A program made the position numbers and the translations under genes. DNA of 59,038 nt. Source: Thalassobaculaceae bacterium (GTDB lineage Bacteria; Pseudomonadota; Alphaproteobacteria; Thalassobaculales; Thalassobaculaceae). Positions within the stretch are counted from its first letter, which is position 1; every line of letters begins with the position of its first letter. Under the pieces are notes generated by a model, which saw only the letters and a program-made list of their open reading frames with translations, was not told the DNA's origin and searched no databases. Shown one piece after another: positions 20,140-32,046 of this stretch. The stretch covers positions 7,560-66,597 of the forward strand of contig JARGOG010000018.1 of assembly GCA_029212785.1 (NCBI GenBank), in the 5' to 3' direction.

Positions 20140-21924
20140 ATGCACCGCTATCGTACCCACACCTGTTCCGACCTCCGCGACACCCATGTCGGAGAGACCG
20201 TCCGCCTGTCCGGTTGGATCCATCGCCGCCGCGACCACGGTCAACTGGTGTTCCTGGATCTGCGCGACCACTACGGGATCACCCAGTGTGTGACCGATGT
20301 CGAGGACCCCGCGTTCCAGCAGGTCGAGAAGTATCGCCTGGAGAGCGTGGTCTGCATCACCGGCCGGGTGGTCAAGCGTAGCGACGAGACGATCAACACA
20401 AAACTGCCGACCGGCCAGATCGAGGTCCGGATCGACGATTTCGAGGTGCTGTCCGCCGCTGATCAGGTGCCGCTGCAGGTCAATTCCGAGGAGGATGCCG
20501 GCGAGGAGACCCGCCTACGCTATCGCTACCTCGACCTGCGCCGCGAGCGGGTGCACAACAACATCATCCTGCGCTCCAAGATCATCGCGTCGATCCGCCG
20601 CCGGATGATCGAGCAGGACTTCATGGAATTCCAGACGCCGATCCTGACCGCGTCCTCGCCGGAGGGGGCTCGCGACTTCCTGGTCCCGTCCCGCCTGCAT
20701 CCCGGCAAGTTCTACGCGCTGCCCCAGGCGCCGCAGCAGTTCAAGCAGCTGATCATGGTGTCCGGCTTCGACCGCTACTTCCAGATCGCCCCCTGCTTCC
20801 GCGACGAGGACAGCCGCGCCGATCGGAGCCCGGGCGAATTCTACCAGCTCGACCTGGAGATGAGCTTCGTCGAGCAGGAAGATGTGTTCGCCGCCGTCGA
20901 GCCCGTGCTGGCGGGTGTCTTCAAGGAATTCTCCGACTGGACCGTGCCGGACCCGTTCCCGCGCATCCCGTACCGGGAGTCGATGCTGAAATACGGCTCC
21001 GACAAGCCGGACCTGCGCATCCCGATCGAGATCGCCGACGTCAGCGAGATCTTCCGCGGCTCCGACTTCGCGATCTTCGCCAAGCTGGTGGATAGCGGCG
21101 GTGTTGTCCGTGCCGTGCCGGGGCCGAAATGCGGCAGCCGCGCGATCTGCGACCGCATGAACTCCTGGGCGCAGGGCCAGGGCGCACCGGGTCTCGGCTA
21201 TATGATCCTGGGCGACGGCGAGGCCCGCGGCCCGATCGCCAACCGCCTGCCGGCCGAGAAGATCGAGGAGTTGAAGGCGATCACCGGCATGGGCGATGGC
21301 GACGCCATCTTCTTCGCTGCCGGCAAGGAGCTGGAGGCCGCCAAGCTGGCTGGCCAGGCCCGCCTGAAGCTCGGCGCCGATCTCGACATCGTCGAGCAGG
21401 GCGTCTTCAAGCTGTGCTGGATCGTCGACTTCCCGATGTACGAGGCGGACGAGAAGACCGGCGAGATCGACTTCTCGCACAACCCGTTCTCGATGCCCCA
21501 GGGCGGTCTCGAGGCGTTGGAGACCATGGATCCGCTGGACATCATGGCCTATCAATACGACGTCGTGTGCAACGGCGTGGAACTGTCCTCGGGCGCGATC
21601 CGGAACCATCGCCCGGACATCATGTACAAGGCATTCGAGATCGCCGGCTACGGTCCGGAAGTCGTCGACGACAAATTCGCCGGCATGATCAACGCGTTCA
21701 AGTTCGGCGCCCCGCCGCATGGTGGCATCGCGCCGGGCATCGACCGCATCGTCATGCTGCTGGCGGGCGAACAGAACCTGCGCGAAGTCATCCTGTTCCC
21801 GATGAACCAGCGGGCCGAGGACCTGATGATGAACGCGCCGAGCGAGGTGCGTCCGGAGCAGCTTCGCGACCTGCATATCAAGCTCGCCCTGCCGCCGAAG
21901 GTCGCGCCCAAGGCCGACGGATAA
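20140..21924 (+). CDS. aspS: Aspartyl-tRNA synthetase
   Basis: A 594-residue class IIb synthetase charging tRNA-Asp, or both tRNA-Asp and tRNA-Asn if non-discriminating. The N-terminal OB anticodon-binding domain (about 15-110, [10 protein letters not shown]) comes first, then motif 2 in [15 protein letters not shown] (about residues 215-229) and the bacterial insertion domain (about 290-430). Motif 3 is [11 protein letters not shown] near residue 540. The start at 20140 begins the canonical MHRYRTHTC; an upstream in-frame start has no support. The MarR-type gene begins 6 bases after its stop. Confidence 0.95.
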   Translation: MHRYRTHTCSDLRDTHVGETVRLSGWIHRRRDHGQLVFLDLRDHYGITQCVTDVEDPAFQQVEKYRLESVVCITGRVVKRSDETINTKLPTGQIEVRIDDFEVLSAADQVPLQVNSEEDAGEETRLRYRYLDLRRERVHNNIILRSKIIASIRRRMIEQDFMEFQTPILTASSPEGARDFLVPSRLHPGKFYALPQAPQQFKQLIMVSGFDRYFQIAPCFRDEDSRADRSPGEFYQLDLEMSFVEQEDVFAAVEPVLAGVFKEFSDWTVPDPFPRIPYRESMLKYGSDKPDLRIPIEIADVSEIFRGSDFAIFAKLVDSGGVVRAVPGPKCGSRAICDRMNSWAQGQGAPGLGYMILGDGEARGPIANRLPAEKIEELKAITGMGDGDAIFFAAGKELEAAKLAGQARLKLGADLDIVEQGVFKLCWIVDFPMYEADEKTGEIDFSHNPFSMPQGGLEALETMDPLDIMAYQYDVVCNGVELSSGAIRNHRPDIMYKAFEIAGYGPEVVDDKFAGMINAFKFGAPPHGGIAPGIDRIVMLLAGEQNLREVILFPMNQRAEDLMMNAPSEVRPEQLRDLHIKLALPPKVAPKADG

Positions 21925-21930
21925 AACGGG

Positions 21931-22356
21931 ATGGCGGCCGGCAGATCCTACGTCCTGCAGGATCAGATCGGCCACCTGCTGCGCCGTGCCCACCAGCGGA
22001 ACACGCAGATCTTCCTGGAGGCCTTCGAGGCGGCCGGCCTGACGCCGACCCAATGGGCGGCACTGGCAATGCTGTCGCAGGAAGGAGCCGCCAGCCAGAA
22101 CGCGCTCGGACGGATGACGGCGATGGACCCGGCAACGATCCAGGGCGTGATTCGCCGCCTGGAGGAGCGCGGCCTGATCACCCGGGAGGCCGATCCCGAC
22201 GACAAGCGGCGCACGATGCTGCGCCTGTCGCCCGACGGCGAGGCTATGACGGACGCGATGGCCGAGGCGGCGACGTCGGTGTCGGAGCGGCAATTGGACC
22301 AGCTCACCGCCAGCGAGCGCGAGCAGCTCCTGGCCTTGCTGCGGAAAGTTTCCTAG
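21931..22356 (+). CDS. MarR-family transcriptional regulator
   Basis: A 141-residue winged-helix regulator. The core helix-turn-helix is SQNALGRMTAMDPATIQGVIRRLEERGL (about 56-83), and the wing follows in READPDDKRRTMLRLSPDG, with the usual D-x-R wing tip (DDKRR). The C-terminal dimerisation helix is the last third. Length is typical. It begins 6 bases after aspS, so it is probably read from the aspS message. Its targets are unknown and no transporter or catabolic gene sits directly beside it. Confidence 0.85.
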   Translation: MAAGRSYVLQDQIGHLLRRAHQRNTQIFLEAFEAAGLTPTQWAALAMLSQEGAASQNALGRMTAMDPATIQGVIRRLEERGLITREADPDDKRRTMLRLSPDGEAMTDAMAEAATSVSERQLDQLTASEREQLLALLRKVS

Positions 22357-22441
22357 CCCCATCACGTTGACTGCAATCGCGAATCAACATGAGAGCGCTC
22401 CGTATCCAATTGTATTAAAATGAACTTTCCGGATCATTAAG

Positions 22442-22458
22442 AGACGCCTTTCGCGTCT
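22442..22458 (+). terminator. Weak stem-loop after the MarR gene
   Basis: AGACGC-CTTTC-GCGTCT forms a 6-base stem with a 5-base loop, 86 bases after the MarR stop. There is no T-tract directly behind it, so termination is only a suggestion. Confidence 0.3.
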
Positions 22459-22615
22459 GACGGGCGGGTCGCGTCGGTCATCGGGATGTATGGCGCTTCC
22501 ACGATGGACGGACCCGCTCTAGCCTTTCCGCAGTTTCCACCAGTCGGGGACGGCCTCGTGTGCGCCCCCGATCGTTCAGGCGTGGAGACCTGCGCCCATG
22601 GGGAAGGTGGCTACG

Positions 22616-24364
22616 ATGAGACTGTCCGATTATGCCTGCGGGCGCTGGCCGGCGTCGCTGCGCGGGGTCAGAGCCTCCGTTGCCGTGGCCATGATGAGCG
22701 GTGCCATCGCCCTTGCCGCCTCGCCGGGTGCGGCGGAGATAATCCGGGGACAGGTCTCGTCCACCTTCAAGAAGGACGGCAGCCAGCACACCGTCTGCCT
22801 CGCGGTCTCCGGCACGCCGTCCGACCACGCCGAGGTGATGGCGGTCGCGTGCGACCCCTTGGCCCCGGTCTGGTCGATCGAAGATTGGACCGCTGATGGC
22901 ACGTTCCGGATCGCCTACGGGCCGTACGGCCCCGGAACCGGCCTGGTCGCCGGGTATTGCCTCGATGTCGATACCGGCCACCCCTACAGCTACGAGAGCA
23001 CGGGGATCTATTTCTGCGCGCCAAGTCTTGACGCGAATACGGTCTGGCAGTGGAGCGCGCCGCCAACGTCCCAACACCCAATGGACGCAATCGTCCTGAA
23101 GTCCAATGGCAAGTGCCTGATCCCGGACGTGGTGGGCCAGGAACTGAAAGCCGGCCCCTGCGGCGCCGCCGCCCCGTGGAAGATGCTGGACGAGCCGCCG
23201 ACCGGGGTCGTCTTCGGCACGATCCAGCACACTCGCGCAGACGGCCGCACGGTGTGCCTCGGCACGGACGGCCCCCCCGTCGCCGGCGCAAAGATCATTG
23301 GCAAGGATTGCTTGGAAGGCGACGCCTGGCATCTGAAGCACTGGGCGCCGTCGTCTCCCTTCGGGCACATCGGGCACGGGCGCGGAGAGGATCTGACGGA
23401 CCTGTGTCTGTCTAACACCGGCAACACGGTCGAATTGCTGGCGTGCGAGGATGTGACCAACCAGAACGCGATGTTTCAATGGAACGCCGCCAACCCCGCC
23501 GCAGTCAAGCCGGACGGACCGATCATCCTGCTCATGCGCAGCCAATGCATCGCCGCCGCCAAGGAAGGTGAGCACCCTCTGCTGGCGGCGTGCGAGACTG
23601 GAGGGAACGACTGGACGCTGGGGCCGATCACAACCATCGATCCGGTGGACGCCGACATCTTCAGGATGTCCGGCACCTTCATCGCCGATCTCGACACGAC
23701 GTACCGGGTCTTCGCCGTTGGCGGTGGTGCCGGTGGCGGGGCGGATGAAGGAGGCGGAGGAGGCTCCGGCTTCGTGGCCTACTTCGAGGTCGACCTCTAC
23801 GCCGGCCAGGAGGTCGAGGTCATCGTCGGCACCGGCGGGCTGGGTGGACGGATGTCGCTGACCACGAACGGGTCGGGAGCTCCCGGCGGCGCCACCGAAT
23901 TCGGAGAGTTCGTCGCGGCGCCGGGTGGCGACGGCGGCGGGTTCAACAACCGCGACGGAGGCTACGGCGGGTCCGGCGGCGGTGCCGACGGCGCCGATGG
24001 CGGCACCGGCGGATCGGACGGTCACTCCCGGGGGGTCGTGAACGGCGGTAAAGGCCAGGGGCCAAGCGCGATCGCCGATCTGTGCAAAATCCTGACGTTC
24101 GAACTCACCGCCGGACCCGGCGGCACCGTGCCCGCCAAGAACGGCCTCGGTGGCGGCGGCGGTGGCGGAATCGTCGTCGGTTCCGAGACGGTCGCCGGTC
24201 AGCCCAACCCGGCCGGCACGGCCACCGGGGGGACGGGTTTCGGCGGCGGCGGCGCCGGAGGAGACGGCACCGTGCGGACCGGCTCGCAGCGCAATGGCGG
24301 CGCGGGCGCGTCCGGCGTGGTGATCGTCGAGCACGGAGGCAAACCACCGCACAGCTGCGAGTAG
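22616..24364 (+). CDS. Secreted protein with ricin-B-like repeats and glycine-rich C-terminal domain
   Basis: About 582 residues. The N-terminus (RLSDYACGRWPASLRGVRASVAV, then a hydrophobic stretch, ending AASPGAAE) is a signal peptide with cleavage near residue 40. Residues about 45-320 carry repeated Cys pairs and Q-x-W-like ends (VWQW, MFQW), resembling ricin-B/beta-trefoil lectin repeats. From about residue 345 the chain changes to a glycine-rich domain (YRVFAVGGGAGGGADEGG, EVIVGTGGLGG, GGGGGGGIVVG), similar in pattern to the Gly-rich domains of ALK-type receptors and tail fibres. The ATG at 22616 has GGAAGG with good spacing; another ATG at 22598 is possible. The function may be adhesion or glycan binding. 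It is monocistronic. Confidence 0.7.
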   Translation: MRLSDYACGRWPASLRGVRASVAVAMMSGAIALAASPGAAEIIRGQVSSTFKKDGSQHTVCLAVSGTPSDHAEVMAVACDPLAPVWSIEDWTADGTFRIAYGPYGPGTGLVAGYCLDVDTGHPYSYESTGIYFCAPSLDANTVWQWSAPPTSQHPMDAIVLKSNGKCLIPDVVGQELKAGPCGAAAPWKMLDEPPTGVVFGTIQHTRADGRTVCLGTDGPPVAGAKIIGKDCLEGDAWHLKHWAPSSPFGHIGHGRGEDLTDLCLSNTGNTVELLACEDVTNQNAMFQWNAANPAAVKPDGPIILLMRSQCIAAAKEGEHPLLAACETGGNDWTLGPITTIDPVDADIFRMSGTFIADLDTTYRVFAVGGGAGGGADEGGGGGSGFVAYFEVDLYAGQEVEVIVGTGGLGGRMSLTTNGSGAPGGATEFGEFVAAPGGDGGGFNNRDGGYGGSGGGADGADGGTGGSDGHSRGVVNGGKGQGPSAIADLCKILTFELTAGPGGTVPAKNGLGGGGGGGIVVGSETVAGQPNPAGTATGGTGFGGGGAGGDGTVRTGSQRNGGAGASGVVIVEHGGKPPHSCE

Positions 24365-24575
24365 CGTGCCCGCCGAGCCGGTAAGCGCACCGACGTCAGC
24401 TCGCGGTGGCGGGTTCCAGGCCCGTATGCCCGCCCCCGAGAAGACATCCATGGCGCTGGAATATAAAGCGAAATTACATGCCATAAATGAAGACGAACAA
24501 TTGCATTCGGAGTGAGTGTCCAGAGTATCCGACCGCATTGGCGACGCAGCCATGGCCGGACCGGCGTCGGATAAA

Positions 24576-24590
24576 CTGTCCAATGGACAG
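24576..24590. promoter_or_regulatory. Perfect palindrome upstream of lysK
   Basis: CTGTCCA-A-TGGACAG is a perfect 7-1-7 inverted repeat ending 17 bases before the putative -35 box of lysK. The spacing suits an operator or activator site. No factor can be assigned. Confidence 0.4.
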
Positions 24591-24607
24591 ATCCGGCGGT
24601 TCTCTGA

Positions 24608-24636
24608 TTGACGCTCTGCAAGGCCCGCACTAGCTT
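24608..24636 (+). promoter_or_regulatory. Putative sigma-70 promoter of lysK
   Basis: TTGACG (24608-24613) and TAGCTT (24631-24636) are separated by 17 bases and lie 40-68 bases before the lysK start. The -35 matches consensus at five of six positions; the -10 is weaker. Confidence 0.45.
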
Positions 24637-24675
24637 CCCCGCGCTTTCAACCCCACCCCATGAGGAGCCGATCCA

Positions 24676-26271
24676 ATGTCTGCCGACCCGATGCACGCCC
24701 TCGCCACGAACGCCCGCGCCTGGCCGTTCGAGGAGGCGCGCAAACTGGTCGAGCGGTACAAGGACGCGCCGCCGAAAAAGGGCTACGTGCTGCTGGAGAC
24801 CGGCTACGGCCCGTCCGGCCTGCCGCATATCGGCACGTTCGGCGAGGTCGCCCGCACCACCATGGTGCGCCGCGCCTTTGAGATGATGAGCGATATCCCG
24901 ACCAAGCTCGTTGCCTTCTCCGACGACATGGACGGCCTGCGCAAGGTGCCGACCAACATCCCCAATCAGGAGGCGATGGTCCCCTACCTGAACAAGCCGC
25001 TCACCCGCGTGCCGGATCCGTTCGGCACACATGAGAGCTTCGGTCATCACAACAACGCCCGCCTGCGCGGCTTCCTCGACAGCTTCGGCTTCGAGTACGA
25101 GTTCTATTCGGCCACCGAGTGCTATACCTCGGGCCGCTTCGACGCCGCATTGCTGCAGGTGCTGCGCAACTACGACGCCGTGACCAACGTCGTTCTGCCG
25201 ACCCTCGGACCCGACCGCCGGGCAACCTATTCGCCGTTCCTGCCGGTCTGCCCGCGTACCGGCAACGTCCTGCAGGTGCCGATCACCGGCCGCGACGTCG
25301 AGGCCGGGACCGTCTCCTATGACGATCCCGAGACCGGCGAGGCCATGACCGTCCCGGTCACCGGTGGTAACTGCAAACTGCAGTGGAAGTGCGATTGGGC
25401 GATGCGGTGGTATGCGCTCGGCGTCGACTACGAGATGGCCGGCAAGGACCTCATCGACTCGGTCAAGCTGTCCTCGCAGATCACCAGGATCCTCGGGGCA
25501 CCGGCGCCGGAGGGCTTCAATTACGAGCTGTTCCTCGACGCCGACGGGCAGAAGATCTCGAAGTCGAAGGGCAACGGCCTGTCGGTCGAGGAGTGGCTGA
25601 CCTACGGTCCGCCGGAGAGCCTGTCGCTGTTCATGTATCAGCAGCCGCGTCGGGCCAAGCGCCTGTATTTCGACGTGATCCCGAAGACCGTGGACGACTA
25701 TCTCACCTTCCTCGCCAAGTTTCCGGACGAGGACACCGAGAAGCGGATCGAGAACCCGGTCTGGCACATCCATCGCGGCCAGCCACCCGCCCCGGAAAGC
25801 TCGGGCCTGTCGTTCTCGTTGCTGCTGAATCTGGCCAGTGTGTGCCACGCCGAGGAGAAGAGCGTGGTCTGGGGCTATGTGAGCCGCTACGCGCCGGAGG
25901 CGAGCCCGCAAGCCAATCCGCTGCTCGACACCCTGGTCGGCTTTGCCGTGCGCTACTACCAGGACTTCGTGCGCCCGGAGAAGCAATACCGCGCGCCGAC
26001 CGAGATCGAGCGGGCGGCCCTTGTGGAACTGAAGGGCGTGCTGGAAGGCCTCGCTCCCAGCACCTCGGCCGAGGACATCCAGACCCAGGTCTACGAAGTC
26101 GGCAAGGCGCACCCGTTCGAGAATCTGCGCGACTGGTTCAAGGCGCTGTACGAGATCCTGCTCGGCCAGTCCCAAGGCCCGCGCTTCGGCTCGTTCATCG
26201 CGCTCTACGGCGTCGAGGAGACGGTGGCCCTGATGGACAAGGCGCTGAACGGCGAGGACATGGCGGCGTAG
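24676..26271 (+). CDS. lysK: Lysyl-tRNA synthetase, class I
   Basis: A 531-residue class I LysRS that charges tRNA-Lys. This is the archaeal-type enzyme that replaces the class II LysS in most alphaproteobacteria. The HIGH-type motif is [10 protein letters not shown] (about residues 48-57) and the KMSKS-type motif is KISKSKGN (about 294-301). The alpha-helical anticodon-binding part follows to the C-terminus. GAGGAG precedes the ATG at 24676. It is convergent with gcvP. Confidence 0.95.
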   Translation: MSADPMHALATNARAWPFEEARKLVERYKDAPPKKGYVLLETGYGPSGLPHIGTFGEVARTTMVRRAFEMMSDIPTKLVAFSDDMDGLRKVPTNIPNQEAMVPYLNKPLTRVPDPFGTHESFGHHNNARLRGFLDSFGFEYEFYSATECYTSGRFDAALLQVLRNYDAVTNVVLPTLGPDRRATYSPFLPVCPRTGNVLQVPITGRDVEAGTVSYDDPETGEAMTVPVTGGNCKLQWKCDWAMRWYALGVDYEMAGKDLIDSVKLSSQITRILGAPAPEGFNYELFLDADGQKISKSKGNGLSVEEWLTYGPPESLSLFMYQQPRRAKRLYFDVIPKTVDDYLTFLAKFPDEDTEKRIENPVWHIHRGQPPAPESSGLSFSLLLNLASVCHAEEKSVVWGYVSRYAPEASPQANPLLDTLVGFAVRYYQDFVRPEKQYRAPTEIERAALVELKGVLEGLAPSTSAEDIQTQVYEVGKAHPFENLRDWFKALYEILLGQSQGPRFGSFIALYGVEETVALMDKALNGEDMAA

Positions 26272-26329
26272 TCGCGCTTCGCTCTTGCTCGAGCCCAAAC
26301 GAACAATCCTGGGAGCGCGGGAGCGCTGC

Positions 26330-26375
26330 CCGGGACCCAGCCCCGTCGATCGAGTGAAACGGCGCTGGGTCCCGG
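26330..26375. terminator. Large inverted repeat between convergent lysK and gcvP
   Basis: CCGGGACCCAGC (26330-26341) and GCTGGGTCCCGG (26364-26375) form a perfect 12-base stem with a 22-base loop. A second GC-rich hairpin (GGTCCGGCCC...GGGCCGACC) follows directly. It sits in the 147-base gap between two convergent genes. It has no T-tract; it may end transcription in both directions or be a member of a dispersed palindromic repeat. Confidence 0.5.
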
Positions 26376-26418
26376 TCCGGCCCTGCGGGCCGACCGGGAC
26401 GGCAACGGGGTAGGGCGG

Positions 26419-29304
<2,886 letters not shown>

Positions 29305-29342
29305 GGGTTTCTCCACGCGGGATCGCGCTTTCTGGTCTCAGG

Positions 29343-29708
29343 TCAGCCGATGAGGTCTTTGTACGCCGCTTCGTCCATCAGGCCGTCGAGTTCGCCCATG
29401 TCGCTGAGCTTGATCTTGAAGAACCAGCCGGTGCCGGTCGGGTCGGTGTTCGCGGTGCCGGGCGCATCGGCCAGCGCCTCGTTGACCGCGACGATCTCGC
29501 CGGAGACGGGGGCGTAGATCTCGCTCGCCGCCTTGACCGATTCGACCACGCCGGCCTCGTCGCCCTTGACGACCGCCTTGCCGACATCCGGCAGTTCGAC
29601 GAAGACGATGTCGCCGAGCTGCTCCTGGGCGTGCTCGGTGATGCCGACGGTGCCGACATCGCCGTCGACAGCGACCCATTCGTGGTCCTCAGTGTACTTC
29701 ACAGCCAT
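29343..29708 (-). CDS. gcvH: Glycine cleavage system H protein
   Basis: A 121-residue lipoyl carrier shuttling the aminomethyl group between P, T and L proteins. The lipoylated lysine is K59 in [14 protein letters not shown]. The C-terminal [20 protein letters not shown] is typical. The start codon is preceded by AGGAGCGGGACC. It lies between gcvT (23 bases upstream) and gcvP. No L-protein (lpd) gene is in the operon; it is usually shared with other dehydrogenase complexes. Confidence 0.97.
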   Translation of the reverse strand: MAVKYTEDHEWVAVDGDVGTVGITEHAQEQLGDIVFVELPDVGKAVVKGDEAGVVESVKAASEIYAPVSGEIVAVNEALADAPGTANTDPTGTGWFFKIKLSDMGELDGLMDEAAYKDLIG

Positions 29709-29731
29709 GGTCCCGCTCCTAAGCGATTGTT

Positions 29732-30829
29732 TCAGCGTTTATATCCGGGGGTGACGAAAGGCATTTTGACGACGGTGGCGGGCAGGGGCTTGCCACGGAC
29801 CATCAGGGACAGGGAGGTGCCGATCGCGGCATGGTCGCGCGCGACATAGCCCATGGCCACCGGGCCTTCGACGCTGGGGCCGAAGCCGCCGCTGGTGACC
29901 CGACCGACCGGCGTGCCGTCGGCATCGACGATCTCGGTCCCTTCGCGGGCCGGGGCGCGGCCCTCGGGACGCAGGCCGACGCGCTTGCGGGTCGTGCCCT
30001 CGGCGATCTCCTTCTGGATCCGCGCGGCGCCGGGGAAGCCGCCTTCCTCGCGCCGGCGCTTGCCGATCGACCAGGTCAGCGCCGCCTCGACCGGCGAGGT
30101 CGTGGTGTCGATGTCGTGCCCATAGAGGCAGAGACCGGCCTCCAGTCGCAGCGAATCGCGCGCGCCGAGGCCGATCGCCTCGACATCCGCGTGCTCCAGC
30201 AGTTTACGGGCGAGGGCGTCGGCGCCGTCGGCCGGGACCGAGATCTCATAGCCGTCCTCGCCGGTATAGCCGGAGCGGGTGACGAAGCAGGGCTGGCCGG
30301 CGACATCCATCGCAGCACCGGTCATGAAGGTGAGATCGGCGGCCTGCGGCGCCAGGGCCGCCAGGACATCCACCGCCATCGGCCCCTGGAGGGCAAGCAG
30401 GGCGCGGTCGGCAAGTTCGGTAAGCGTGTCGCCGAACGCCTCGCGCATCAGCGCGATGTCCTGACCCTTGCAGGCGGCATTGACGACGACGAACAGGTGG
30501 TCGCCGCCATGGGTGACCATCAGGTCGTCCAGGATGCCGCCGTCCGCGTCGGTGAACTGTGTGTAGCGCATACGGCCGGCCGTGAGCCCGGCGATGTCGC
30601 CCGGCACCAGCGTTTCCAGCATCCGGGCCGCCCGGTCTCCGTCGACCCGGACCTGGCCCATGTGCGAGACGTCGAACAGCCCGGCCTTGGCGCGGGTGTG
30701 TTTGTGCTCGCCGAGTACGCCGAGCGGAAACTGCACCGGCATGTCGTAGCCGGCGAACGGCACCATCTTGGCGCCGAGGTCGCGGTGCAATGCGTTGAGC
30801 GGGGTGGATTTCAGCGTGGCATCGGTCAT
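29732..30829 (-). CDS. gcvT: Aminomethyltransferase, glycine cleavage T protein
   Basis: A 365-residue T-protein that transfers the methylene group to tetrahydrofolate and releases ammonia. It shows [11 protein letters not shown] (about 24-34), SHMGQV (about 55-60), the folate-site aspartate region [19 protein letters not shown] (about 85-103), and the C-terminal [19 protein letters not shown]. The ATG at 30829 begins the canonical alignment and has CGGAG upstream; the frame is open farther into the leader. It is first in the operon, 50 bases after the second glycine aptamer. Confidence 0.95.
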   Translation of the reverse strand: MTDATLKSTPLNALHRDLGAKMVPFAGYDMPVQFPLGVLGEHKHTRAKAGLFDVSHMGQVRVDGDRAARMLETLVPGDIAGLTAGRMRYTQFTDADGGILDDLMVTHGGDHLFVVVNAACKGQDIALMREAFGDTLTELADRALLALQGPMAVDVLAALAPQAADLTFMTGAAMDVAGQPCFVTRSGYTGEDGYEISVPADGADALARKLLEHADVEAIGLGARDSLRLEAGLCLYGHDIDTTTSPVEAALTWSIGKRRREEGGFPGAARIQKEIAEGTTRKRVGLRPEGRAPAREGTEIVDADGTPVGRVTSGGFGPSVEGPVAMGYVARDHAAIGTSLSLMVRGKPLPATVVKMPFVTPGYKR

Positions 30830-30878
30830 CGAGACTCCGTACGAAGAGGTGCATGCAGCCGGGGCTCCGGCGCACACC

Positions 30879-31083
30879 CCCCTCTGTCCCGATACCTGAA
30901 AGATTGACCGCGGATCCGCCGCGGCTTTCCTCGTCGGTGGGGCGATTGCTCGCCCACTCTCCAGAGTTACCTCACCTCGGGGTGCGGGTGCCTGAGAGTT
31001 TCCGGGGGCGGTTGCTCCTTCGGCGGCGGCCGCGATCCGGGGAGTCTGAAACGGCCGGATCCGCCGCTCTCTCCCCCGAGGGT
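30879..31083 (-). ncRNA. Tandem glycine riboswitch
   Basis: Read on the minus strand, aptamer 1 starts near 31077 with GGGGGAGAGAGCGG. It contains CCGAAGGAGCAA (the conserved core, about 31025-31012) and closes with AACTCTCAGG. A short linker follows. Aptamer 2 starts with CTCTGGAGAGTGGG (about 30967-30954) and contains ACCGACGAGGAAAGCC. It ends TTTCAGGTA with GGGACAGAGGGG, typical of the 3' aptamer. Two aptamers in one leader 50 bases before gcvT match the known glycine riboswitch, which turns on the cleavage operon when glycine is abundant. I cannot see the expression platform with certainty. Confidence 0.9.
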
Positions 31084-31139
31084 CGTGGGTTATGTCGACT
31101 CAGAGGATAGCGGAGTTGCGCTCGCTTGCAAGTCCGCGG

Positions 31140-31670
31140 CTACTGACCCTTGGTCCGGCGGTTGAAGTCGACCTGCTCCGCTGTGATCTGCAGGCCGATC
31201 AGGATCCGTATCTCGGCGAAGTTCTTGTCGGCGGGCGTCGGGATCATGATGTCGACCTCCTCGACGATGCCGACCCGGCGGCGGTTGCCCTCGAACGGCA
31301 TGGAGACGTCATAAATCTTCTTCGCCGTGAAATTGCCGGAGCCGTTTTCGATCGCGACGAAATACTGGAGGTCGGCCTGTCGCGCGGTGTCGGCGGGGCC
31401 GCGCTCGGCGACGAGGCGGACATTCATCGCCACCTCGACCCCGTCATCGTCGTATTGGCAGACCGACTCGACCGAATCGACACGGGCGGTGAACTGCACC
31501 TCGGTCAGGTCCTCCCCGCCGCCCGGACGGAAGCTGGTCATCCGCTCGACGCCGGCGACGGCGCCGGCCGGCGGGCAGGCCTTCGGTTCCGGTTTGCTGG
31601 CGCAGGCGGAGACGGCAAGCGCGGCGGTCGCCGCCAGAACGAATTTTGCCAGAATGATTTTTGAACGCAT
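31140..31670 (-). CDS. Putative lipoprotein of unknown function
   Basis: A 176-residue protein with a lipoprotein signal: basic start (MRSKIILAKF), hydrophobic core and lipobox AVSAC, with the modified cysteine near residue 23. The mature part (VQFTARVDSVESVCQYDDDGVEVAMNVRLVAERGP) looks like a small beta-rich domain seen in uncharacterised alphaproteobacterial lipoproteins. Its ATG overlaps the TGA stop of the CDGSH gene by one base, so translation is coupled. Function is unknown. Confidence 0.75.
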   Translation of the reverse strand: MRSKIILAKFVLAATAALAVSACASKPEPKACPPAGAVAGVERMTSFRPGGGEDLTEVQFTARVDSVESVCQYDDDGVEVAMNVRLVAERGPADTARQADLQYFVAIENGSGNFTAKKIYDVSMPFEGNRRRVGIVEEVDIMIPTPADKNFAEIRILIGLQITAEQVDFNRRTKGQ

Positions 31671-31909
31671 CAGAGTCCGTTATGGGTTCCGTCGCACATC
31701 GGCGAGTCGCCGGTCCGTTTGCAGCCGCAGAAGAAGACCTGTTCGGCCCGCTCGGCGGAGTAACGGGTCGGGGTGATGCCCGTGCCCTTATGCGAGAAAT
31801 CGCAGAACGGCTGGGTTTTGGAAAGGCCGCAGGCGCACCAGAGATAGGTTTTACCCTTCTCGACATCGACCGCGAACGGCGCTTTTTGAGCTATGACGGA
31901 CTCTGCTAT
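31670..31909 (-). CDS. CDGSH iron-sulfur domain protein with two [2Fe-2S] motifs
   Basis: A small protein with two CDGSH-type binding motifs: CACGLSKTQPFCDFSH and CGCKRTGDSPMCDGTH, each giving three cysteines and one histidine for a [2Fe-2S] cluster. Family members act in redox or iron-sulfur traffic. Homology should begin at about AESVIAQKAPFAV. There the codon is ATA (31909-31907), preceded 5 bases upstream by a perfect GGGAGG ribosome site. No ATG, GTG or TTG lies between that point and a GTG at 31969, which has no ribosome site. I therefore give 79 residues from ATA, with 99 residues from GTG as the alternative. The downstream lipoprotein is coupled. Confidence 0.8.
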   Translation of the reverse strand: MAESVIAQKAPFAVDVEKGKTYLWCACGLSKTQPFCDFSHKGTGITPTRYSAERAEQVFFCGCKRTGDSPMCDGTHNGL

Positions 31910-32046
31910 GGCTGCCTCCCGGGTTCCGGTGATCCTGTAGCCCGACGATAGCCCGCGCCTCCGCCGCACGCAATTGGACCGGCGGTCGGGGCGGGCGATG
32001 CACCGACGATTGACGTCACCCCCGTATTCGTCGGAAAACGGGCGCC

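Larger units (their letters stand above)
24365..24675. other. Intergenic region upstream of lysK
   Basis: About 311 bases. The first part is GC-rich and has no gene. Around 24460-24520 it turns AT-rich. It then contains a perfect 7-1-7 palindrome and a reasonable sigma-70 promoter, both listed separately, and the lysK ribosome site GAGGAG. Confidence 0.5.

Noticed and set aside
20515-22365. 616-codon minus-strand open frame over aspS and the MarR gene
   Set aside because: Antisense shadow of two well-supported genes, with low-complexity composition.
22478-24583. 701-codon minus-strand open frame
   Set aside because: Opposite the secreted lectin-like gene, which has a signal peptide and ribosome site; the antisense frame has neither.
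24199-26298. 699-codon minus-strand open frame over lysK
   Set aside because: Antisense shadow of class I LysRS.
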